A stretch of 42,612 nt of DNA. It comes from a virus. The DNA lies in IMG/VR virus record IMGVR_UViG_3300020442_003036, positions 1 to 42,612 of that record; one strand, 5' to 3'. A program made the position numbers and the translations under genes. A model generated the notes under the pieces. That model had not been told where the DNA came from, searched no databases, and saw nothing but the letters and a program-made list of their open reading frames with translations. The first letter of the stretch is position 1. Each line of letters starts with the position of its first letter. This document shows, in pieces, positions 11,801 to 19,866 of the stretch.

Positions 11801-12090
11801 GAGATAAAAGTGGTTATACTGCTCCTAGAGGAGCAAAATTATTGTGTAGATATGATACTAGTTCTGGATATTATGAGCCAGTATCTAAGCCTTCTTTCAG
11901 TGCTTATGGAGCATTACTAGATAATAATCAGGCAGTCATAGATATGGATTTTGCGCAAGGTAAGGTCGCTGGTTCTGTACCAACGATGCAAGTTAAATAT
12001 GACAATAAATTTAATACTACTTTTGGAGCAGGAGCTAAAGGATTTTTTAATTTTAATGGAGGTAAGTGGATCTTAATTAACGCAGGATAA
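5866..12090 (+). CDS. Giant virion protein, probable tail/baseplate hub component (2074 aa)
   Basis: It starts 11 bp after the previous stop; TTAGGA spanning that stop can serve as SD. No enzyme motif is evident. The N-terminus (CSIFDKKI) is followed by a region with VYFRVGDFSFGG and VNIEDLKSLLSECY that resembles hub-type tail proteins. A Gln/Asn-rich stretch near residues 1345-1395 may be helical. Four cysteines at about 1547, 1550, 1577 and 1580 (CPFC and CDYC) form a likely zinc ribbon, unusual in a virion protein. A Ser-rich stretch surrounds residue 1600. The C-terminal 200 residues hold GPIDLRWDYDRHVWTVP, which I have the impression is shared by large tail proteins of uncultured phages (memory, not a search). 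It ends one base before the next ATG. A baseplate or tail-hub role is inferred from size, position and composition. Confidence 0.55.
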   Translation: MPTQPCSIFDKKIAQTLFLGASVANFNTSLGWGDQSSQLTVNLIEDKASGFCNDVGAPLFSQFPNSRSVNPNHYHDCVGDDCYMLADGSPFDSSKHDYTNRQLLGKVFYQFYDNPPVTPLTGKTNAVLSQYWTLPDPGFMGSETAINLDGTTLPNYDPSAGSLNAGYDIINCPVYFRVGDFSFGGLVQSWSVSQSNSGETITVNIEDLKSLLSECYIILGKFSGAVFSKAKTTGDNFYGKPHNWVGDDVDYLGRLYNGNIPNVFNVYGFLESFGVGSFGAANLNQNGISVNKVVDALSVLTGNVDTASSIFNPAQAGFAQKSAFSPFGRILAKTPQTYSTYRNITSGFGRFGIVPPTASLADGVDRSEFVLDLSEIPRLPDDFRIAEPVMSITDLITRISDEAGFDFLIDYNPITYNSKITNVIKVKVVSRNSQPVPNQISNTVKRLACDGFQISSNTIGKEKNNTNLKSVIIGGNQKRLLQIKSNRLAYTQAHLVFNSTTQEFVNYDTLGNDFGIKSKFHHGKYRFPSAFSTNNIGLSKQVNPNQSTRYDAEDAFTDAVTGADEGDADTIYNDAMLGGAEPNPTQGNYWKSVNIDQRDPISVNNPGSAEEFAVGNQFRWFPLFKDAICPFFGYIREEELKVDTEDKNTDFRIPRPVYLDTWTGQLAVIIRLFELPEISVSLSANIVLDGEPCIIISESEIRSALVGFDNFLCYSLAKQYRPDLLEAVRLSHKAYYYDKLIAEGTNPSEAVAMANKKYDWFWRQIHGNIAGPDGQPIELAPAKNDGSAYVDEKALQDLQILHQFINTIAGYYGKQYMVSLPNLHSYRDQQFADITLPSNYGDVVVFQGGGELFYNYEPTDAAWEEPGNALDNTISIGGDSYYALAEKDGKIGPVLGYNSNKYFDYTKKEMCRFAQSVFNQNRADLSDQKINPAWSYDIFDELLTMKDQQCPDNGFIFNSINLASLPATDYINVSAGGSARDAFNKTMSGTPLNKCYLKAQANPQITYLDPKSFYFPKAIVSSPGLTLNTSSSQYNKDPNRTVITNVSIEDLIIYLKTTNPRYWDYEFIGYQLYYVSPAFRNQFYGNFAVSSNESATHVEIAPKAAHPFFAAIPIELKNYVYGPWANNVYLDYLNDPQQVFPDGVTVKTGDGFPPTCTEEPATVNDAQAKNIIDNFIGPMNVEVDEELVPWNFGGAGFMDKVANLKAYSKLNYQNIIETAQIKMPGIPIFDLGSSFDTTTFNNAKVDFGAYIGNEEYNYTDVKLVGNSHLSDDFRDKEIPNTLSLPYSFGEGVSPNTENYRYTTIALGTPKASPSTVISNIQVNVGNGAVETTYSLRTYTKKLSLFNKTAIDRATKEGRERISRNKQLASISQQNNNSLIQQFKTREDQRINNANKNFDSIGFSSKLFGWSPTSVLIGQASPYLKSLNTFPDYIPPSSEYVLPDEFGSLGSETKRFTLPKGEDIGDNIDTKSTNLLQDTNAHIPTLMNVSKIRTDVAMYDIKEVRTQLNSDYGLQSAMSLDGLLSPVSFYPTYKHSTFSYSKYDIDSCPFCKGTKKIKTEYKYYMNGYQQKIVDFIYCDYCARRDENLKYKLTESASSSSSEILPPYIITNETSQSVLELFQGLTSGGGSSSSTAGDKPSINLTTLNPILVGDGDFRNTNTQNYAGEHPDGKHEELRLGNNIRQFRDRSRHSIEIVARGAIVQRDLEITSSQYEYQYDRDHHPDYHSRDLELNNSVSAAGAIPTLEDYQMNQRFLGLRGPLVMHAWGYDKDGFPIPNAADEPLEIDALGRPRRFKLKVKESYPKTVVYSELANGSAYAFAVNGELNVKGEEKKPPDDKTEVQHYVYENDLSDAGGFMDGDMVGSNRLSGFQGDIISKTQAFTNGKWSEKTKLKEFYLNFGERPDLWPVGPIDLRWDYDRHVWTVPVDVTVYKMVYVTLEENLIKAADYYDETLPARGFLDEIEYRQEPLPNNARRLVYVRDKSGYTAPRGAKLLCRYDTSSGYYEPVSKPSFSAYGALLDNNQAVIDMDFAQGKVAGSVPTMQVKYDNKFNTTFGAGAKGFFNFNGGKWILINAG

Positions 12091-12091
12091 A

Positions 12092-15000
12092 ATGAGCTGT
12101 ACCATTTTTGATAACTACTTGGTAAATGATTTAGAATCTTATTATTTACCACAAGATGCAAGTGTAATAAATTTTCCTGAAGGATTTACTTCGGATGTGT
12201 CTATAGACACAGAATGGCTGTTAGCACAAATGAAAAATAGTCGTGTTGACAGAACAGGATGGAGACCAATATGGGTTACATTGAATACTTCTAAGGTTGT
12301 TAGTAAGGCCATTAATAGAAACCTTACAGATTCAAAACCTATACTTGGTTGCGAAAGGTTTATAAGTTTTGAGGGCAGATTTCGTAATTGGGCTATTAGA
12401 TCTGGCTTTCCTAATATGTCATTAGATTGGTATCTTAATACTAATGATATACCTCATAATCCTTTGTGTGGTGTTATAGGTTGGTTTGCTAAATCACAAA
12501 CTCCTTCAAATTTTAATATAGAAGATCAACCATATAACCTATACATTAGTGGGGGTGATTTTTTTTCATATTCAGATTCCGAACTACCAACACAAGCTAT
12601 GTATGAATTGGGAGTTTGCTCAAATACACATATATCTCCTACCTTATGGAAAACATATCAAAAAATATATAGTATTCTACTTTCGTCTATGAAATTGCAA
12701 ACATGGACAAATAGTGGCGACAATGTAGCCGTGATGGGAGAGAAGAATCTTGTAACATATAAAATGCATAGATGGTTAAGGAAAATAGCTGCTTTGTTTG
12801 CTTCTAGACCACAACAAGATGGTGTTACACAAGAAATTTTAACACACCCAATTATTATAGATTATTTAAAGACAGAAACATTACCGGCTTTAGTTAATGG
12901 AATAGACTTAGAAATTAAAGTATTAAATGATCTTTTAGATTATATTGATGATAATACAAGTATGAGTCAATTAAACACTTCTACTGGAGGTGAGTATAAT
13001 AATGTCGGTTATATGTCCTCAAAGAAAGAACTTTTTAGTAGATTAATGGGTAAGTATACTGCTTATCTAGACCTTAACAGAGCTTCCACGATATCATATC
13101 CTTTACAAAATGGCCCACATTTTTATATGAATCAAGTATATACTGATCATTGCCCTAAAGGATTAGAGGGAACAACAGTATATAATAATATTTTTATTAG
13201 GGCTGGAAATTATGAATTCTCATCTAATTATGGAAATAATAAAACTGAATATCAAATTCAAGGATTTGATAGAAAAGATTTTGTGCCTACATTTGATATA
13301 GCTAAACAGTTTCAATTTTATGATATAGATAAACCAATAGGCATTACTGCTGGTGGAGATGTATATCTTCCTGTAACAAAACCTTCAGAAGTCACTTGCG
13401 GTGAAGAAGGTAGACTTGTTGGGTTCATAGAGTTGCCCACATATACAATAACAAAAGAATATATTCAAAGTATTTTAGGGGATGCTTATTTTCCTTTTTT
13501 TGATTTAGATTCTGCTGTTTTTTCTTTTAGTTTAGTATCAGGACCTTCAAAAGGTGTTACATTTGCAGAAAATGAATTAGAACAAGAACTGAAATTTACT
13601 AAAATGGGAAGATACAGAATTAGGCTTACAGTAACGATAGATACTCTTAGTGTATCAGATGATTTTACTGTTACGCTTGTTAACAAAACAGGATGTATAA
13701 TGGGTCTTGATGCTGAAGGAGTTTTGGTTATGAAAGATCCTGATGATGAGATTGGAGGGTGGTCTGTAGAAGAAGGACTTCGGGGGGCTGAAAAGAGATT
13801 CAACGATGCTGCGAATGGTATTGAAGAACCTGAAGATGAAGCCGTGGCCTTTATACCAGATAATTATTATAGTCCTACAGATAAAAGTCCAGTTACATTT
13901 GGCAGAAATAAAGACAAGAGCTTAAAGATTTATATAGATACTAGGCCATCTGTTTTAACTATCCAATCAATTCCTATTGATAGAATCAAACCATTGTGTC
14001 CAGGATTAAAACAGATAATGATGAGCAAATATGGGGTTGTTTATCCTAATAAAACCAACTCTTACATTTGTGTAAATAGTCGTGCTATTTTAGCAAATGA
14101 TGACGGTCAGTTTGCTGGAGCAGATACTATTCTTAGATTAGACGATGCTACAATGTATAATAAGTTTTTCTTCCCAACCGATAAATCAAATGATGGTCCA
14201 ACAGAATTAAGTATCTCTTATATACCCGGTAATGCTACAATGAAATTATATAGAATTAATCTTGAGAATATAAGAGATGTAGGTAGTGATACTGCTGGAT
14301 GTAAAAGTATGTACAAAAATCTTCTATATAAAACTAAAGTACCTAATAGAGAAAGAACAGGTACTGAAGTTAATTTCTTTAGAGAAACACCTGGTTCTAT
14401 TACAATACTACAAAGATACAACAAAGATAAAAAATTGGTAGAGACAATAGAAACTTATCCAAGTTTAAGAATTGGTGCTGCTTTTGCTCCTGACATAAAA
14501 ACTTTTGGTGGTTTTGGCAGTACTGAGGAAAGAGAAAAGCTGTTTGAAAATACTCCAGATTATGATCAATTATTAAATTATAATTTTGCTTCTATACCCA
14601 GATATGTTGAAGGACATTATTTAAACTATCACACACCTACTGCTTCGGAAATTGGAGGTTGGAAGGGCGATCCTGCAATATGTTATTTAAGAGAAGCCAA
14701 AGTGTTTTCTGATCCAGATTCATCCATAGGATATGATGCTCTTAATCCTAATATACGATTTAAAAAAGGTACGTTTCATCCTACTTTTGGTTTTATAGTT
14801 GGAGACAACGCATGGAACAATCAAACTAGTTCTTTAAAATTTAACGCCGGTAATAAAAAAAGTTTTCTTTTTAAAGGTCCGGGATATTTTAATCAAATTA
14901 GAGGAGATAATAGTTTACCTATTAATCCAGATAAGGGAGAGGTTGATATTGATGGGAAACAAAGGACCGTAGTGATGAGTTCTAATATTACCTTAAGCAA

Positions 15001-18000
15001 TAAGGGGTGGGAAGCACAATTTATAACTCCAGAAGGTTCAGATTTACCAGTAGAAGAAATTTTAAATGAGCCAGATGTAGTAGAAGAATTTGGTACACAT
15101 CATGGATATAGAAGACTTTCTGGATATGGAGATGCAAAAATACCGCACCTTTGGAAATCAGATGAGTATGAAAGAACTACAGAATCATATACTTTTATGC
15201 AGCGAGGGCGTAGGTTAATTGGAGAAGCTGGTGACCAAGGTACTGAATTAATTTGGTCAGAAATTAAAGACGTAGAAGTAAAACTAAATTTTTTAAATCA
15301 GGTAAATTTGAAAAATGTTAGAATTAAACTTATAATGAGACCTTCTTATTCTACTAGATATAAACTTAAACCAACCAGTGATGGAATAAGTTTAAATGCA
15401 CCATCAAAAGAATTTAATACTGACCCATATAGTTATGCTATTTTAGATTACGACCGGCCTCCAGTAATACAAAATTTTAATGAAGAAGCAGCACAGTACG
15501 CAACAAAATATGGATGGAATGAGGGCAGAGAATCGTTATATGATGCTATACCACATTCAGGATTAGCTGGCTATATGAAATCTTTGGATATTCACAACAA
15601 TATGGGAGCTGATACTTTTGCCCTTACATTATTAAATAGAGAAAATGTAGACACTAATACTGTAGATACTACTTTGCACTTTTCAGACCGTGCCAATAAA
15701 TACAACGTACCAACCAATTATAATATATATAATAGTGGCTTAAATTATAATCAAAATATTACAAGTTCAATTTTGCCCCCTTCATTGTCTAATCCTGCTT
15801 ATACAGCAAAAGAGATTAATGAATACGCCACAATGATGAGAACCAATGACTTTATACCTTTATCCAATACATTTGCTAAATTTAGAAATCATTTTATTTT
15901 TAAGGGAGCTTTAGATGAAAAGTCTAAAGAAAATGAAACAGTAAAGCCAGACTCTAGTACAACTTTTACTTTGGAGATAGAATGTTTTGCTGATGAAGAC
16001 ATGATTAGTTTAGATACTGTTTCAAATGTTGTTGATAAGATGGATGAAAAACCTTCTGAAAATAAAAGAGGTTCTGATAGTGTATTTAATTCTCTTTGCT
16101 CTTGGGAAGTAATTGTTCACACAAGCACTCCAAAAATGCATGATGGAGATAATCTTGGTATGATTAATTATGGGGTCAACCCAGAAATCCCAGGATATAA
16201 TTATATATCAGACGACCCCAATATAAAATCTAAATTACCAAAGTTGGTTTTAGATGCTCCCAATAATCCTTTGACTGATTATAGCGATTGCGTTTTTGAT
16301 GATGATACTAGAGAGAAGATTGGTTTTATTAGACCTCCGAAAGCTATAAAATTCCCAACTGCTTTATTAGTTATGGCTTTAGCTACTTTTGCTTCACAAG
16401 CTATATTTGTAGCCGGTTTTGGTTTAGCAGCAGCGTTCGTTCTTGCACTACCTACCTTTGGCTTTTTGTTCCAAATGTTGGCTAATATCAGAAGAGCTGA
16501 AAAAGATGCAGCGCTATCCGAAGCTACAGTTAAAAGCGATTATACTCCATTCGGATATGGTCAGTCAGATAAAATACTACTAAATGTAGGATCAAATAAA
16601 GGTATAGTTTATATATTAGAGGCTGCAATATATAAGTATGCGAATACTCCTATACTCAAACAAAAAGTTAGAGATTATGTTAAACCAGGTCCCTGTTTTC
16701 TACCAGAATTAGGAACATTTCCTGCTAGTGATATTAAAGATATTGTTGATATATTTGAGTCAGAAGATATTACTACAGAACTAGCGGAAGAACTTAGGAC
16801 AGAACCAGATTTTAATACTATACCACATAAAATATTGATGAATAATAATATATTATCATTAAATCTCGCTAAGCCTGCTACAATGAAAATAATACCAGGC
16901 AAAAGAGCTTATAATTATTTTGATGTGGGCAAAAAGGTATATGACCCAGGAGATTTATGTACAGACACAAAGTCGCAATCGCAACCACAACTAGCCTTTG
17001 ATTCTGAGTCTCCGTCCTACTCACCCTCACCTCCGCCACCTTATATACCTCCTTCGCCACCTCCTCCAAGTTCGCCTGGTTTCGAACCTGCGTCATATCA
17101 TGAGGTGGAAGAACCTGCTCCACCTCCACCACCGCTACCTCCTCCTCCTCTACCACCTCCACCACCACCACCTCCTCCACCGAAAGGCTACAAGATATCA
17201 GCAAAAGGATTTATACTAAAAGACGGACTCTACTATACTATATTGCAGTTTGATTCTGTCGTACCATACTCTACAATATGCTTAAAGCCTGATGAAAATC
17301 CTAACATACTTGTATATTCGACAGTAGGAGATCAGCCTGCTTATAATCATGTAATTCCCGCTAATCAGACTAATAATACTTTATTCCCACAACTAGCCTA
17401 TGGTGCTTCGCCTGTAGTAAATTCTTCTTTTGTTAGTAATCAAGATATTCATAATAGATTACCAACTATATATGATATTTTTAATAATCAAGAAAGCCAT
17501 GTAAAATCAATAAATAGAGTAGAGTTATTTCCAGATCCGTTTGGGATTGACCTGACCCCTTCAGAGTTATTGGAAGCAAAACGAAAACTAGAGAGGAACT
17601 TTGAACTTTGGGATGTCAACAATTATCCAGGAGAGAAAGAAAATATTCAAGGATATGGATATAATTTATTTAATCTCTATTCTCCTGTGCCAAGAACAAG
17701 TTCACAAGGAGTCGAATTAAAAACACAAGCTAGTGATTTGATATCTCCCGAATTTAAAGACTTATTAGAAAATATAGAAAATGTATCAGATAAACACTAT
17801 AATATTATTGAATTAAAAGCCGAAAGACTTAGAGGAGGCACAAGCGAAAAACGGTACAAAGGTTCTGTTTGTGTTGAAAATGAATTTGAAGCAGGATTCA
17901 GTATTGGTTTAAGAAGTCTTTCGACTATTCTTTCTAGAAAAACAGGTAAAGCGGAAGACATACAAGTATTGGACGATATTGTAAAAAGATTAAACTTTTT

Positions 18001-19444
18001 AAATTCTACAGATGTTCTTGTGGGGGATGAATCTTTTAATGAAATGTCTATACCTAATTTAAAGATGAAGTTAGATGGTCTACAGGAGGATAATGTCAAT
18101 TGTTTTGTGGATGCCGATGGTAATGCTGTCCAACCATCAGATTTGCAAGACTATGAAAGAGATTGTCCAAAAACAGTATGTACGCAAGCTCTACTAGCTA
18201 GATCTCAAGAAAGAACAGACTTGCTTAGAATACTAGAAGAAGTAGGGGCTAAATACGTATTGGATGATAGTGGGAATGTTGAAATAGTATATAATCCATA
18301 TCAGAATAAATACATGGACCAAGAAACAATTCATCATATGACTTATCGCTTCAAAAATGATACTAGTAAAACTAAGAATCCTTTTGTTTTTAGTAAGGAG
18401 GTTGATGATGATAAATATTGGATCAATATAGATCCAAGACAAAAATGTAAAACTAGTAGAGACATGTCTGCTAAAATTTTAGTAGAAGCTAAGTATGTAT
18501 GTATTCCTACTGTTGGTGTTGTAAGTCCAGGCATAGGAGCTACTTATGATGTGGCTACAGACAATGCTCAATCAATATGCGCTAGAGGAACACCTAGCGT
18601 ACAAGGTTTCCATACCAATATGGAGAATGAAGGAAATGTTTTTACATATACTTTTGATGAAGCTCATATAGCAAGACAGAAGAAGTATTATTTTGATAAA
18701 TATGGCATACCTAACGATGTTTGGGTACGACAAACTTTTCCAGGAAAAGCTCCTATTTTAGGAGGAGGTACTGTTACTAGATCATTTTTTATTAGACCGG
18801 GTGATGAATCAGAAGATGTTCTGGTAGAAGTAACAGAGAAATATTTGGTACCTTCAGAAAGTGCTTTCCGTGCTACAATAGGCTTGCCTCCTTTAACTCA
18901 AGAAGAAGAAGAAACTAGGCGAGCAAGACAAGAAGCCGGGATTCAGTGGGACACTAGTGATCCGAGTTGGGACGAGACTTTTGGTAGGGGTATATATTCT
19001 GACGATTTCGATGATGGCATACCTTATACTGAAGCGTTTGGTGAGTATATTGGAGAAGTAAGAAACATTGTTCCTACTTATATATTAAATGACCCATATT
19101 TAATTTGCAGTAGTAGAGTTATTCCAAGAAAACTAAAAAACCTAGATACTCATTATGATAAATTTACATATGGTCCTATGGGAGATATTTATAAAAATGT
19201 ACCAGTCGTTGGTCCTGGTGGTCCATTTACTAATATTTTACAGATGTGGCATTGTGTCAATCCATTAGAAGCAAATAAGCATACAGAAGCTCCAGATTAT
19301 TTTAAACTACAGAATGAAATGATACATAGAGCATATTTTGGTAGTGTTGATAACCTTGAGCATAAAGATAATTTAGTAGATAGTCTTGAGACTTTTGAGT
19401 GGACACCTTTCGAATATATACCAGATAGGGCTGAAGAAGAGTAA
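12092..19444 (+). CDS. Giant virion protein with membrane-hairpin segment and polyproline tract (2450 aa)
   Basis: It starts 1 bp after the previous stop, with AGGATAAA as SD, and its TAA overlaps the next ATG (TAATG). The N-terminus (SCTIFDNYL) echoes that of the preceding giant protein (CSIFDKKI). Residues about 435-535 look like a PKD/Ig-type beta sandwich (FSFSLVSGPSKG, then GRYRIRLTVTID). Residues about 1421-1463 form a very hydrophobic stretch long enough for two membrane helices, the only membrane-like segment in the virion genes here. A polyproline tract occupies about 1644-1698. The region after it is charged, with scattered Cys (KTVCTQALLAR, LICSSRV). No peptidase or lysozyme motif was found. 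Such a protein could be a tail-tip, neck or ejection component that contacts the host membrane; this is inference from the hydrophobic segment. Confidence 0.5.
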   Translation: MSCTIFDNYLVNDLESYYLPQDASVINFPEGFTSDVSIDTEWLLAQMKNSRVDRTGWRPIWVTLNTSKVVSKAINRNLTDSKPILGCERFISFEGRFRNWAIRSGFPNMSLDWYLNTNDIPHNPLCGVIGWFAKSQTPSNFNIEDQPYNLYISGGDFFSYSDSELPTQAMYELGVCSNTHISPTLWKTYQKIYSILLSSMKLQTWTNSGDNVAVMGEKNLVTYKMHRWLRKIAALFASRPQQDGVTQEILTHPIIIDYLKTETLPALVNGIDLEIKVLNDLLDYIDDNTSMSQLNTSTGGEYNNVGYMSSKKELFSRLMGKYTAYLDLNRASTISYPLQNGPHFYMNQVYTDHCPKGLEGTTVYNNIFIRAGNYEFSSNYGNNKTEYQIQGFDRKDFVPTFDIAKQFQFYDIDKPIGITAGGDVYLPVTKPSEVTCGEEGRLVGFIELPTYTITKEYIQSILGDAYFPFFDLDSAVFSFSLVSGPSKGVTFAENELEQELKFTKMGRYRIRLTVTIDTLSVSDDFTVTLVNKTGCIMGLDAEGVLVMKDPDDEIGGWSVEEGLRGAEKRFNDAANGIEEPEDEAVAFIPDNYYSPTDKSPVTFGRNKDKSLKIYIDTRPSVLTIQSIPIDRIKPLCPGLKQIMMSKYGVVYPNKTNSYICVNSRAILANDDGQFAGADTILRLDDATMYNKFFFPTDKSNDGPTELSISYIPGNATMKLYRINLENIRDVGSDTAGCKSMYKNLLYKTKVPNRERTGTEVNFFRETPGSITILQRYNKDKKLVETIETYPSLRIGAAFAPDIKTFGGFGSTEEREKLFENTPDYDQLLNYNFASIPRYVEGHYLNYHTPTASEIGGWKGDPAICYLREAKVFSDPDSSIGYDALNPNIRFKKGTFHPTFGFIVGDNAWNNQTSSLKFNAGNKKSFLFKGPGYFNQIRGDNSLPINPDKGEVDIDGKQRTVVMSSNITLSNKGWEAQFITPEGSDLPVEEILNEPDVVEEFGTHHGYRRLSGYGDAKIPHLWKSDEYERTTESYTFMQRGRRLIGEAGDQGTELIWSEIKDVEVKLNFLNQVNLKNVRIKLIMRPSYSTRYKLKPTSDGISLNAPSKEFNTDPYSYAILDYDRPPVIQNFNEEAAQYATKYGWNEGRESLYDAIPHSGLAGYMKSLDIHNNMGADTFALTLLNRENVDTNTVDTTLHFSDRANKYNVPTNYNIYNSGLNYNQNITSSILPPSLSNPAYTAKEINEYATMMRTNDFIPLSNTFAKFRNHFIFKGALDEKSKENETVKPDSSTTFTLEIECFADEDMISLDTVSNVVDKMDEKPSENKRGSDSVFNSLCSWEVIVHTSTPKMHDGDNLGMINYGVNPEIPGYNYISDDPNIKSKLPKLVLDAPNNPLTDYSDCVFDDDTREKIGFIRPPKAIKFPTALLVMALATFASQAIFVAGFGLAAAFVLALPTFGFLFQMLANIRRAEKDAALSEATVKSDYTPFGYGQSDKILLNVGSNKGIVYILEAAIYKYANTPILKQKVRDYVKPGPCFLPELGTFPASDIKDIVDIFESEDITTELAEELRTEPDFNTIPHKILMNNNILSLNLAKPATMKIIPGKRAYNYFDVGKKVYDPGDLCTDTKSQSQPQLAFDSESPSYSPSPPPPYIPPSPPPPSSPGFEPASYHEVEEPAPPPPPLPPPPLPPPPPPPPPPKGYKISAKGFILKDGLYYTILQFDSVVPYSTICLKPDENPNILVYSTVGDQPAYNHVIPANQTNNTLFPQLAYGASPVVNSSFVSNQDIHNRLPTIYDIFNNQESHVKSINRVELFPDPFGIDLTPSELLEAKRKLERNFELWDVNNYPGEKENIQGYGYNLFNLYSPVPRTSSQGVELKTQASDLISPEFKDLLENIENVSDKHYNIIELKAERLRGGTSEKRYKGSVCVENEFEAGFSIGLRSLSTILSRKTGKAEDIQVLDDIVKRLNFLNSTDVLVGDESFNEMSIPNLKMKLDGLQEDNVNCFVDADGNAVQPSDLQDYERDCPKTVCTQALLARSQERTDLLRILEEVGAKYVLDDSGNVEIVYNPYQNKYMDQETIHHMTYRFKNDTSKTKNPFVFSKEVDDDKYWINIDPRQKCKTSRDMSAKILVEAKYVCIPTVGVVSPGIGATYDVATDNAQSICARGTPSVQGFHTNMENEGNVFTYTFDEAHIARQKKYYFDKYGIPNDVWVRQTFPGKAPILGGGTVTRSFFIRPGDESEDVLVEVTEKYLVPSESAFRATIGLPPLTQEEEETRRARQEAGIQWDTSDPSWDETFGRGIYSDDFDDGIPYTEAFGEYIGEVRNIVPTYILNDPYLICSSRVIPRKLKNLDTHYDKFTYGPMGDIYKNVPVVGPGGPFTNILQMWHCVNPLEANKHTEAPDYFKLQNEMIHRAYFGSVDNLEHKDNLVDSLETFEWTPFEYIPDRAEEE
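17023..17187 (+). repeat. Polyproline-coding tract inside the 2450-aa gene
   Basis: This stretch encodes a Pro/Ser-rich then nearly pure Pro segment (residues about 1644-1698) interrupted by a short acidic piece (EVEEPAP). The reading frames opposite and alongside (two ORFs of about 70-110 codons) are composition artefacts. It matches the style of the tract at bases 1-147 and may separate the membrane-segment half of the protein from its C-terminal third. Confidence 0.8.
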
Positions 19445-19818
19445 TGGATTTATGTGAATTTCTTACATATGACGGGTACGATTTTAAGTGTAAAAATTGT
19501 GGTATAGTTTTAAGTTTTGAGGACTATCAATTAAACGAACCTGTATATGTTTGTAATATGTCTATTAAGAAAAATCAGAGTTTTCCTTCTTTTATTAAAA
19601 AAATTAGGAACTTTGCATTGGCCACAATAAAACATATTGCTACTGGAGCTAAAATGTGTGATGATAAAACCATACAAAAACGTTACGAAATATGTCAATC
19701 TTGTAGTAATTTTACTAATAATTCTTGCAGCTTATGTGGCTGTCATTTGACTAGAAATAGGCGATTTATTAGTAAATTAGCTTGGAAAGATCAAAAATGC
19801 CCAATAAACAAGTGGTAG
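19444..19818 (+). CDS. Small Cys-rich zinc-binding phage protein (124 aa)
   Basis: Its ATG overlaps the stop of the 2450-aa gene (TAATG), so translation is likely coupled. Two Cys clusters are visible: FKCKNCGIVLSF at residues 15-26, and a C-terminal module with CQSCSNF, CSLCGCHL and a final CPINKW. That C-terminal pattern (CxxC, CxxCxC, then CPxxKW at the very end) is one I associate with small conserved proteins encoded next to tail-fiber genes in many phages. The middle is basic and may be helical. No function can be assigned; a metal-bound structural or chaperone role near the fibers would be a guess. Confidence 0.7.
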   Translation: MDLCEFLTYDGYDFKCKNCGIVLSFEDYQLNEPVYVCNMSIKKNQSFPSFIKKIRNFALATIKHIATGAKMCDDKTIQKRYEICQSCSNFTNNSCSLCGCHLTRNRRFISKLAWKDQKCPINKW

Positions 19819-19866
19819 GTGTATAATTAAACATAACTATATAGTCTTAAAATGATAGGATAAGTC
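19819..19866 (+). promoter_or_regulatory. Short intergenic leader with possible -10 (TATAAT) before the fiber genes
   Basis: This 48-bp gap is the largest on the + strand. It holds TATAAT at 19822-19827 and a clear SD (AGGA, 6 bases before the ATG at 19867). No convincing -35 lies 16-18 bp upstream, so a host sigma70 promoter is doubtful; a phage late-type promoter recognised mainly by the -10 element is possible. The palindrome ACTATATAGT sits between them but is too short to be a terminator. Confidence 0.3.

Noticed and set aside
16878-17219. Overlapping ORFs on both strands over the polyproline tract of the 2450-aa gene
   Set aside because: Low-complexity artefacts of CCN codons (Val/Glu-rich antisense, His/Leu-rich sense shift). 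The main frame runs straight through.
19822-19827. Full sigma70 promoter before the KISEL fiber gene
   Set aside because: The -10 is perfect but there is no -35 at a suitable distance, so it is kept only as a low-confidence element.
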